From Shewanella atlantica (lineage in GTDB: Bacteria; Pseudomonadota; Gammaproteobacteria; Enterobacterales; Shewanellaceae), in assembly GCF_003966265.1 (NCBI RefSeq), contig NZ_RXNV01000001.1, forward strand, positions 310,001-374,000: DNA of 64,000 nt, written 5' to 3'. Under the pieces are notes generated by a model, which saw only the letters and a list, made by a program, of their open reading frames with translations, made no database searches and was not told where the DNA came from. Shown here in pieces: positions 57,269 to 64,000 of this stretch (its first letter is position 1; each line of letters opens with the position of its first letter). A program made the position numbers and the translations under genes.

Positions 57269-58510
57269 TTATTTTTCGGCCTGAATTAATGAATTTCTCG
57301 GTGTAACCCGCTCAGAACAAAACTTCCTGAGAGAAACCCGATAGCCTTGTTCTTCGAGAAAACAGATCCTGTCCAGTAACAACCAATGCTCAAGCACGGC
57401 ACGAAAAAGGTGAGCAACAAGGTCGATTCTTCTGGTCAATCGCTGACGCTTTAAGCCTAATTGTTCAAAATAGGCGAAATCTGTATTTTCTGATAAACGC
57501 ACTGCTTTGCTTTGTGCTGCCCAAAGACAAAAACCGTTAAAGTCGCCACTGAGCTGACTCTGTTTTATCGAAGGAATGGGCAGATAATGTTCACAACCTC
57601 GAACCTCACGCTGCAATGAATCAAACCCAAGACGCCAGGCAATTTCCTTGTGCCTCAACTCCTGTTGCTTACTGCCTGCAATGGTACTTTGTTGTAGTGG
57701 TAGCTGCAGATCATGTCGACTCAAGCTCAACTTGCTGTTACGCGCATCGACGCTCAGCGCTTCATACTCTTTGGCACGAATAAGGTGATAGCAACAAGGT
57801 GAAAATGCAATATTTCTGGTTCCTGCCGATGCGGCTAACCGCAGCAACTCGATATGAAGATCACCACAAGCATGCAGTGCAACGGCCTGCTGGTTCACCT
57901 TTAGTTGGCTTTGGTTGGCCGCAAACGCATCGGCGCAGATGAAGGTTTGCGGCAGATGCCACTGTTCGGCAAAGGTTTTACCCGCTTCACACAAACTCTC
58001 TTGCCACTCAAGACTGACAACAGAACGGTTATGGGCCTTTGCAATCAATCGCCCCAAGTGCCCCTTACCGGCGCACCACTCTAATACTTCATTGTCAGAC
58101 GGGGTTAACTGCGCTGCAAATGCGCTGATCTGTTCAAACTTACGCCCCTTAATGCCAGCACTGAAATGGGAAAGCGCTTTACCCGATAACAAGAGTTCGT
58201 CAGGTTTATCACACAAGGGCGCTGAGATATCCAGCAGGCTCAACTCCCACTCTAGTCCAGCCTCCGCCAGGTCTTCTGTCAGAGAGGGCAATAACGCGGC
58301 AATGAGATCTGACTGGACTCTGTCGACATCATCAATATCTTCATCAGCAATACTCCAAACACTCTCGGCTAAGCGCGGAAACCGAGTCGCCCATGGCAGA
58401 ACCATACAATCGAATGCCTTAACTTGCCATAAGTCACGACTTTGGATTAGCAGGGTATCGAGCCTTTTAAATAAGGCACTTTGTGTGGGCTTTTTTGGGG
58501 GATTAGACAT
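57269..58510 (-). CDS. SAM-dependent methyltransferase (Methyltransf_32-like)
   Basis: This 413-residue protein has a Rossmann methyltransferase core starting at VLEWCAGKGHLGRLIAK (motif I, about residue 138) followed by VVSLEWQESLC. A later IAFSPCCYHLIRA carries a Cys pair as in the C-terminal parts of GSTCD-like methyltransferases. The C-terminal region is basic and may bind nucleic acid. Substrate is unknown; RNA is possible. It stands alone. The 230-bp gap to the next gene has a GTCACCC / GGGTGAC hairpin at about 58670-58704. Confidence 0.8.
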   Translation of the reverse strand: MSNPPKKPTQSALFKRLDTLLIQSRDLWQVKAFDCMVLPWATRFPRLAESVWSIADEDIDDVDRVQSDLIAALLPSLTEDLAEAGLEWELSLLDISAPLCDKPDELLLSGKALSHFSAGIKGRKFEQISAFAAQLTPSDNEVLEWCAGKGHLGRLIAKAHNRSVVSLEWQESLCEAGKTFAEQWHLPQTFICADAFAANQSQLKVNQQAVALHACGDLHIELLRLAASAGTRNIAFSPCCYHLIRAKEYEALSVDARNSKLSLSRHDLQLPLQQSTIAGSKQQELRHKEIAWRLGFDSLQREVRGCEHYLPIPSIKQSQLSGDFNGFCLWAAQSKAVRLSENTDFAYFEQLGLKRQRLTRRIDLVAHLFRAVLEHWLLLDRICFLEEQGYRVSLRKFCSERVTPRNSLIQAEK

Positions 58511-58739
58511 AGGCTAAATAGTTGTCACTCGATTTTCAGGATATCAGAGATTGCGTTACGCTCGACACGAGCTACGAGGCGGGATTATAAAGCAGAAACG
58601 TTAGGAAGCATAATTAGAAAAGTTACGAGTTGCGAAGAATATAAATCAACAGCGGTTAAGTCTATCGCCGTCACCCGCTTTTAAATAAAGCGTCTGTGGG
58701 TGACAGCGTTCAGACGAGTACTAAACAGAAACTTAAAAC

Positions 58740-59918
58740 TTATAGCTCATGCGCTTTTTGTGTTTTTTTAACTTCCATACGCTTACCTAACCAGACGCCT
58801 AAGCCTAAGGGGGCAAAGAAAACCACAACGAGAAAGAGCACAAAGTAAAGGATCAAACTCTTGAGTGTTTTTGTCAGCTCTTGAAACACGACCTCGACTG
58901 TATGCTTGGAAAGTTCATCTAAATTGGCGGCGGCAGCAACACGCTCCCTTGCGACCATTTCTTCTAACGCGATACGCTCGCTCTTGACCATTAATTCTAA
59001 AGCTTGTCGCTCGGTAGATAACTGAGCTAACTTACTGTCGGTTGAGTCACTGAGCTGTTGCAATAAGGGGCTTAACTCGCGACGCATATCGACAGCCAAT
59101 GTCTGTATCATCTCTGGGCTTTGTGCCATAAGCTCCTGGAACTTAGCCGATGTGACGCTGATATGGTTCAGGGTCTTCTGTATCTCCTCGGCATTAATAT
59201 TAGAGTGCATGGCATAGAGTTCGGCCTTCCAACCAAGAATTTTAGGCATCTGCTCAGAGATCATTGCCATACGATCAGAGATATCACTCATCACCTCCGG
59301 CACTGAACCAAAGGTTGTCACCGCTTCAAATTCATTTATCTCTCTGAACTTTAACCAATCATTAAATGCCGACTTACGGCTGAAGGTCATCTCGGTCAGC
59401 GGGTTAGCGATGACGTATTGCTCGATGAAATCACGGTTTTTCTGAAATTCCCCCGAGGTTAAGAAGCCTTTAACGGTAGATTCAAACTGTGACTGTAATG
59501 CCCTGCTTGTCTCAATGGCCAGTGTTTGCTGTGAACCAAAAAGAGACTGACCGGCACCAGTGTCATAGAAGGCCGTCATCTGCGCAGTTAACGCCCAGGT
59601 ATCGACCATGGCTGCCACCGGTGATGTTTGAAAAATGCTTCTCTGCAGCGCCTGTTCGGAATAGATCTTCCACATCAACGAATTAGATCTCAGATAGAGG
59701 CTTTGATCTCCATCGTCTTCAGAAGAGGCTATTTTATCGGCCGTAAGCTCGACTTTACTATAAAATGAACTGCTAAAATCACGGCTGAAGACACGCATAT
59801 TCAACTGCTCTTGAGGCAGGGGTTCGATACCACTTTCAAGCTTAACTTCCAATAAAGAACACGCAGTCAAAAACAGCCCTAGCATGACCACAACAGTTAA
59901 GCGTAACAACACGTTCAT
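58740..59918 (-). CDS. Lipoprotein with coiled coil and C-terminal membrane anchor
   Basis: About 392 residues from the Met giving MNVLLRLTVVV; an in-frame Met eight residues earlier is less likely. It has a signal peptide with lipobox FLTACS, a helical middle, then a coiled coil at about 270-350 with repeated heptads (ERQALELMVKSERIALEEMVARERVAA). A hydrophobic segment near the C-terminus (SLILYFVLFLVVVFFAPLGLGVWLG) is followed by a basic tail. It is thus anchored at both ends, by lipid and by helix. I do not recognise a named family, and the neighbours give no hint. Confidence 0.7.
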   Translation of the reverse strand: MNVLLRLTVVVMLGLFLTACSLLEVKLESGIEPLPQEQLNMRVFSRDFSSSFYSKVELTADKIASSEDDGDQSLYLRSNSLMWKIYSEQALQRSIFQTSPVAAMVDTWALTAQMTAFYDTGAGQSLFGSQQTLAIETSRALQSQFESTVKGFLTSGEFQKNRDFIEQYVIANPLTEMTFSRKSAFNDWLKFREINEFEAVTTFGSVPEVMSDISDRMAMISEQMPKILGWKAELYAMHSNINAEEIQKTLNHISVTSAKFQELMAQSPEMIQTLAVDMRRELSPLLQQLSDSTDSKLAQLSTERQALELMVKSERIALEEMVARERVAAAANLDELSKHTVEVVFQELTKTLKSLILYFVLFLVVVFFAPLGLGVWLGKRMEVKKTQKAHEL

Positions 59919-60212
59919 AAAACCCTCTAAAAATAGTAACAACCCATTGAAAAGTTAGTATAAAAAACAAATTAATTCGTTTGTTAGTTTAACTTAATAG
60001 CCGGGTATAACCTATCACTGATCCCGCTACCGGTTATTCACCAGGCAATAATTGGCAAAAATTATGTCTGTTATTAGATCGATCGGGAAAGGGTCGTTAC
60101 TTAACAAACAATTCAGACCACCTAGCACCAATTCACCTTGAATACTATGACGAAGCGCATTAAAATCGACACCCATTAGAACGTATGACATTAAATTAAA
60201 AATGGATGTGAC

Positions 60213-60461
60213 ATGATTCAATCTCCTTGTGTGGCGAAGTGTGGTGTAAACGAAGATGATATCTGCATGGGGTGCTATCGAAATATTGATGAAATCGTCG
60301 GCTGGAGTAAAGCCGATGATGCCTTTAAGGCCCAAGTCTGGAAGAAGATCCCTGGCCGCAAAGCTGAATTAGGCAAAGGGGTGAACAGTGAAAAAATAAG
60401 CAAAGATAGGTGGCAAGAAGTGGCGGCACGCCTCAAGGAAGAGGCATTAGTCGCAGGCTAG
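60213..60461 (+). CDS. DUF1289 small cysteine protein
   Basis: This 82-residue protein opens with the DUF1289 signature IQSPCVAKCGVNEDDICMGCYRNIDEI, four Cys in a CX3C...CX2C layout that could bind a metal or an iron-sulphur cluster, followed by WSKADDAFKAQVWKKIPGRK. Function is unknown; E. coli YdhL is a relative. The ATG follows GTGACATG-type sequence with a weak ribosome site. A perfect 11-bp hairpin follows at 60485-60515. Confidence 0.85.
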   Translation: MIQSPCVAKCGVNEDDICMGCYRNIDEIVGWSKADDAFKAQVWKKIPGRKAELGKGVNSEKISKDRWQEVAARLKEEALVAG

Positions 60462-60484
60462 AGCCTAGTTCCATATTAACGATA

Positions 60485-60515
60485 GTATTAGAGATGTTGA
60501 ACATATCTCTAATAC
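60485..60515 (+). terminator. Hairpin after the DUF1289 gene
   Basis: GTATTAGAGAT / ATCTCTAATAC perfect 11-bp stem with a 9-nt loop, 24 bp past the stop. No T-tract follows, so terminator strength is doubtful. Confidence 0.5.
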
Positions 60516-60575
60516 GCTCGGGGTTGCCCGACTAAGTCTTGAAAGCCAGAACAGCAAGAATTAAAAATAGTCTTA

Positions 60576-60834
60576 CTTTTTATTCATCATGCCTTTGAAA
60601 GCAGCCATAAACGCATTGTAAGTCGCCGACTCTATTTCAACTTACCAGACCTTATGATCTTTGAACTATTTCTTATTCATCATGCCTTTGAGAACAGCCA
60701 TAAACGCATTGTAAGTTGCCGACTCCGTTTCAACTTACCTGACCTTTATGATCTTTGAACTACTTCTTATTCATCATGCCTTTAAGAGCAGCCATAAATA
60801 CCTTGTAGGTCGCCTCTTTAGCGACCAGGGAGTT
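60576..60834 (-). repeat. Three tandem copies of the yajD 3' end
   Basis: Downstream of the yajD stop, three further segments each end in a reading frame for KGMMNKK plus stop. They encode, in minus-strand order, KEATYKVFMAALKGMMNKK, then ESATYNAFMAVLKGMMNKK, then ESATYNAFMAAFKGMMNKK. The native end is DAATYNPFADLKGMMNKK. Spacing of the shared TATTCATCAT word is 83, 94 and 93 bp. The last two copies also share the spacer TTCAAAGATCAT and form a true tandem repeat. The last three codons (Lys, Lys, stop) of the four copies are all different yet synonymous. Each copy is preceded by a stop or runs into non-homologous sequence, so none is a gene alone. Confidence 0.85.
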
Positions 60835-60842
60835 ATGCAAAA

Positions 60843-61217
60843 CTATTTTTTATTCATCATGCCTTTGAGGTCAGCAAAAGGATTGTAAGTTGCCGCATCT
60901 ACTTTAGCTTCCTTAGTCGCTCCGTATTGAATCAACTCTTCGAATCTAGAATGTTCATTATCGTGGCAATATAAGCACAACAACTCCCAGTTAGAGCCAT
61001 CAGACGGGTTATTATCGTGATTATGATCTCTATGATGCACAGTGAGCTCACGTAAGTTGGCATTATTGAACTCTCGCGAACAACGCCCACAGACCCAGGG
61101 GTAGAGCTTTAGCGCTTGCTCTCTATAGCCAGTTTCTCGTTTCGCTTTATACTCTCTGGCTTCTGCCAATACTTTATCTAACTTACTTTGGCCTTGGTTT
61201 GCTGACATATCTTTCAT
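60843..61217 (-). CDS. yajD: YajD-family HNH nuclease-like protein
   Basis: This 124-residue protein has an HNH domain. A zinc Cys pair lies in WVCGRCSREF, HNH residues in LTVHHRDHNHDNNPSDGSNW, and a second Cys pair in LLCLYCHDNEHSR. It resembles E. coli YajD (about 115 residues). The N-terminus is KLDKVLAEAREYKAKRETGYREQALKLYP in outline, and the true start may be Met4 (MSANQGQSK). Nuclease activity is inferred from the motif only. The 3' end of the gene is repeated three times downstream. Confidence 0.88.
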   Translation of the reverse strand: MKDMSANQGQSKLDKVLAEAREYKAKRETGYREQALKLYPWVCGRCSREFNNANLRELTVHHRDHNHDNNPSDGSNWELLCLYCHDNEHSRFEELIQYGATKEAKVDAATYNPFADLKGMMNKK

Positions 61218-61310
61218 CTCGAATTAGGTTGAACGCTTATTCAGTCCCATTGTTAAACAACCTACGTAGAGGTTCCGGACACGATTATCGATCGTTAAAT
61301 GAGTGAATAT

Positions 61311-61346
61311 AAAAAAACAGCCCTAATGATACCATCAGGGCTGTTT
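61311..61346 (-). terminator. BCCT-gene terminator
   Basis: AAACAGCCCT / AGGGCTGTTT perfect 10-bp stem with a run of T on the minus strand. It directly abuts repeat copy 3, so the repeat lies between the transporter stop codon and its terminator. Confidence 0.8.
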
Positions 61347-61347
61347 C

Positions 61348-61612
61348 ATACCAATCAGTATAAAGATGTGCTCGCTCAGCGAGAATTTAGCGCTTCTGAG
61401 GCAAGGCAACGAGTGAAGAGCATAGTTATTCTACGTTTAAGCTCGTTAACACAGCATCGGATGCGCTAAAACTCGCCTTTCAGGAGTGTTTTTTGCCGCC
61501 TAGTTCTGCGTTGAATGACTTCACAAGGGAGCACCATTGTCTCATCCATTCGCCTTGAATTAGTTTGCTAAAAATCACTCTGAGCAGCTCACTTTCTTAT
61601 ACTGCTTGGTAT
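61348..61612 (-). repeat. 265-bp MITE-like element, copy 3 (inverted)
   Basis: Reverse complement of copies 1 and 2 and again exactly 265 bp. The end at 61597-61612 has one change in the terminal repeat (ACTGCTTGG for ACTGATTGG). Relative to the minus-strand BCCT gene it is in the same sense orientation as copy 2 is to cdaR. It begins 104 bp after the BCCT stop and ends 1 bp from a terminator stem. Confidence 0.9.
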
Positions 61613-61716
61613 TATAACCAGGTTTTCGAGACAAAATATTTATCCTATCTCTTATTAAACTTAGCTTGGTTATTTAGTTTATAAACTGGCTCTTAACCAC
61701 TCTCCTAACCTAGCTC

Positions 61717-63684
61717 TTAACCTAAGTACTCTGAACTGGATAGGTGCAGGTAATGAAGGTATTTTTCATACTGAGTCACCACATCTGCCAGGATCTGATC
61801 TTGAGTAAAGCCCATCACGTCATAATGTTGGCCGCCATGCTCGAGGAACACCTCCACCCGATAATATTCGGTTTCACCTTCATCGAGTTCACTCTCGAGT
61901 GGATTGATAATGGAAAAGGCACGTATTCGTAGACCATAGGCAAAGTCATCATATTCCTCGTTGGCGATAACGAAACGAATTCGATTATCAAAATTCAACA
62001 ATTCGGCCGGAATATCTTTACTGATAAAGCTCTCACACACCTTAGTCAGCGCCGGTGTGGCCACGTCATCGAGAAAAGCTTGTGCATCCTTTTGACTCGG
62101 ATGAGACACTAACACATCGATATGGTCTTCCCAGTTCACGTTGGTTTTGGTGAACTGCACACTCGTATTATGAAGCTGCACACTGTTGATCTTAAGCCAG
62201 TCGTCCTGAAGTGCCTTATACAAACCAAAACACATCAAAAGCATGATTAGCAAGAAAGGTAATGCACTGGCAATCGCAACCGTTTGTAGTGCCTGCAGAC
62301 CGCCTGCAAGCAGTAGAACAGAAGCGACGACTCCCTGAAGTAGGGCCCAGAAGACACGCTGCCATACCGGTGCATCATGATCGCCACCCGATGTTAGGTT
62401 ATCGATAACCAGTGAACCAGAGTCAGACGAGGTGACAAAGAAGGTGATAACCAGACACAAGGCAATCGTAGATAACAGAGTCGAGAACGGCATATGTTCG
62501 AAAAAGACAAACAGAGCAACGGAAACATCACTTGAAACCGCTTCCGTCAGATAGTTTGCCCCATGGTTCATGATCGCATCAATCGCCGTGTTACCAAATA
62601 CTGTCATCCACAAGAAGGTAAATGCACTTGGTACGAACAACACGCCCACCAAAAACTCTCTGATGGTACGGCCACGGGAAACTCTGGCAATAAAGGTTCC
62701 TACAAATGGGGACCATGAGATCCACCAGCCCCAATAGAGTAGGGTCCAACCACCAATCCAGTCATTTTTCTGTTCGTAGGCATACAAGTTAAATGTCTTA
62801 CCGACAATATCACTCAAGTATCCCCCGGTATTTTGTACAAAGGCCTGCAGTAACTCGACGGTAGGTCCAAAGACCAGCACAAAGAGCAGCAGTAATACCG
62901 CCAGACCCAAGTTCAACTCACTTAGTCGCTTAACGCCTTTGTCCAACCCGGAGAAAACTGAGAGTGTCGCAATCAATGAAATTGCGATGATAAGACCAAC
63001 TTGGACGTAAGCATTTACCGGCACATCGAGCAGATAGTTCAAGCCGGAGTTAACTTGTAACACACCAAAACCCAGAGAAGTTGCGACACCGAACATGGTA
63101 CCTAACACGGCAAATGTATCGACCGCATGGCCTATAGGCCCATAGATACGCTCACCAATCAGAGGATAAAGCGCACTTCGCGGAAGCAGAGGCAACTTAT
63201 GTCGATAGGAGAAGTAAGCCAGACTAAGTGCGACAACCGCATAGATAGCCCAGGCATGGATACCCCAATGGAAGAAAGTGATCTTCATTGCATCTTTAGC
63301 GGCCTGAATCGACTCAGGCGTCGCATCAGGTGGAGCTAAATAGTGCATCACAGGTTCGGCAACACCGAAGAACATCAAGCCAATACCCATACCGGCTGAA
63401 AATAGCATGGCGATCCAGCTTTTGTAGCTGTAATCGGGTTCGGCGTGATCCGGACCTAATTTAATATCACCGAAACGACTCACCATTACAAAAATAATAA
63501 AGATGAGGAAGATGGCAACACCTAAAATGTAAAGCCAGCCAGCTTTGAGTTCGAACCAAGACTGGGCAGACTTAAATACAATTTGCGCCTGTTGAGGCCA
63601 GAACGCCCCGACAAACACCATTAACGCAATTAAAAAAACGGACGAGAAAAAAACAGGAGGATTAATACTGGATTTGATCGACAT
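61717..63684 (-). CDS. BCCT-family transporter, BetT-like (choline/betaine)
   Basis: This 655-residue transporter has 12 predicted membrane helices followed by a long soluble C-terminal region of about 150 residues, as in E. coli BetT. Family motifs are FSAGMGIGLMFFGVAEPV in helix 3 and the Trp-rich WGWWISWSPFVGTFIARVSRGRTIREF in helix 8. Helix 3 has GMGIG, the form found in proton-coupled choline carriers, whereas sodium-coupled betaine carriers have GMGIA-type motifs. It is probably a choline or betaine uptake system for osmoprotection. No betAB or betI lies next to it. It is followed by repeat copy 3 and a terminator. Confidence 0.88.
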   Translation of the reverse strand: MSIKSSINPPVFFSSVFLIALMVFVGAFWPQQAQIVFKSAQSWFELKAGWLYILGVAIFLIFIIFVMVSRFGDIKLGPDHAEPDYSYKSWIAMLFSAGMGIGLMFFGVAEPVMHYLAPPDATPESIQAAKDAMKITFFHWGIHAWAIYAVVALSLAYFSYRHKLPLLPRSALYPLIGERIYGPIGHAVDTFAVLGTMFGVATSLGFGVLQVNSGLNYLLDVPVNAYVQVGLIIAISLIATLSVFSGLDKGVKRLSELNLGLAVLLLLFVLVFGPTVELLQAFVQNTGGYLSDIVGKTFNLYAYEQKNDWIGGWTLLYWGWWISWSPFVGTFIARVSRGRTIREFLVGVLFVPSAFTFLWMTVFGNTAIDAIMNHGANYLTEAVSSDVSVALFVFFEHMPFSTLLSTIALCLVITFFVTSSDSGSLVIDNLTSGGDHDAPVWQRVFWALLQGVVASVLLLAGGLQALQTVAIASALPFLLIMLLMCFGLYKALQDDWLKINSVQLHNTSVQFTKTNVNWEDHIDVLVSHPSQKDAQAFLDDVATPALTKVCESFISKDIPAELLNFDNRIRFVIANEEYDDFAYGLRIRAFSIINPLESELDEGETEYYRVEVFLEHGGQHYDVMGFTQDQILADVVTQYEKYLHYLHLSSSEYLG

Positions 63685-63862
63685 AAAACTCTCGAAAATT
63701 AGCTAATAGTTGATACAGCTCACTCAACTACAAGAGATCCCGGCCAACATTAGACGGTGAGGCATCATACAGTTTTGCATAACTGTAACTGCGCCGGAAA
63801 TCACAATTCGTGAACGCCAATAAGGCTATATACTCAGTTTTTTACGCTAAGGTCTTTAAGCC

Positions 63863-63914
63863 CAGGTTTTTGAGCCAAGCTTTTGAGCCAAGCTTTTGAG
63901 CCAAGCTTTTAAGC
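63863..63914 (+). repeat. 13-bp tandem repeat at the right end
   Basis: About four head-to-tail copies of AGCTTTTGAGCCA and variants, preceded by related AGGTTTTTGAGCC. The 316-bp stretch 63685-64000 holds only the BCCT upstream region and this array; no gene is seen. Confidence 0.8.
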
Positions 63915-64000
63915 GAATCATTAACCAGAAAGCAAAAAACAACAAATCCCATTAAATAGCGGCCAAATACTAAAAAATTAATCTGTTCGGCACTATTGAA

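Noticed and set aside
60576..60834. A longer yajD reading frame or a separate small gene made of the repeated tails
   Set aside because: Each tail ends in a stop codon and the two distal ones are preceded by an in-frame stop right before the homologous part, so no continuous frame exists.

Overview
The window reads as a chromosomal segment of a Shewanella species (Gammaproteobacteria). The strongest evidence is a complete metal-reducing (Mtr) locus with feoAB divergent from it: mtrD-mtrE-mtrF, two omcA-type genes, then mtrC-mtrA-mtrB. This is the gene order I know from Shewanella oneidensis, plus one extra omcA. The oleABCD long-chain olefin operon also fits Shewanella. I cannot name the species from sequence alone.

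Layout. 1-9400: a small Mop-type molybdate-binding protein, then a minus-strand proteostasis block (ppiD, hupB, lon, clpX, clpP, tig), each separated by clear hairpin terminators. 9642-9968: three minus-strand tRNAs (Pro, Arg, His) with a recognisable promoter. 10500-18200: housekeeping genes (folD, cysS, ppiB-lpxH, miaE, a Yip1-family membrane protein, glnS). 18367-37049: feoAB and the mtr/omc cluster, which encodes six decaheme cytochromes (60 CXXCH motifs in total) and two outer-membrane beta-barrels. 37300-47700: accessory and metabolic genes (UDG-superfamily protein, GAF-GGDEF diguanylate cyclase, lipoprotein, CdaR-type regulator, phosphohexomutase, SMR exporter, pseudouridine synthase, aldehyde dehydrogenase, NTF2-like protein). 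47700-52000: an AT-rich gap with a decayed GFA gene, a secreted multidomain endonuclease and an intact GFA gene. 52000-57010: oleD, oleC, oleB, oleA on the minus strand. 57269-63684: a methyltransferase, a coiled-coil lipoprotein, a DUF1289 protein, the HNH protein YajD and a BCCT transporter.

How the genes work together. FeoA/FeoB import Fe(II). MtrA/MtrB and MtrD/MtrE are periplasmic cytochrome plus porin modules that carry electrons across the outer membrane to the surface lipoprotein cytochromes MtrC, MtrF and OmcA, which reduce Fe(III) and Mn(IV) minerals. Fur-like boxes lie in the feoA-mtrD intergenic region and in front of omcA and mtrC. CRP-like sites lie in front of mtrD and mtrC. 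This suggests joint control by iron and cAMP-CRP.

Most unusual structure. (1) Copies of gene 3' ends lie just past the stop codons of mtrB (one copy) and yajD (three copies). They re-encode the same C-terminal peptide with mainly synonymous differences and look like leftovers of replaced alleles. (2) A 265-bp element with 16-bp terminal inverted repeats occurs three times at exactly the same length. Two copies lie directly downstream of a gene in its sense orientation, and the third fits if an unseen plus-strand gene lies to the left. Two copies abut an intrinsic terminator. (3) Heptamer tandem arrays of the same unit occur in opposite orientations in two convergent 3' intergenic regions.
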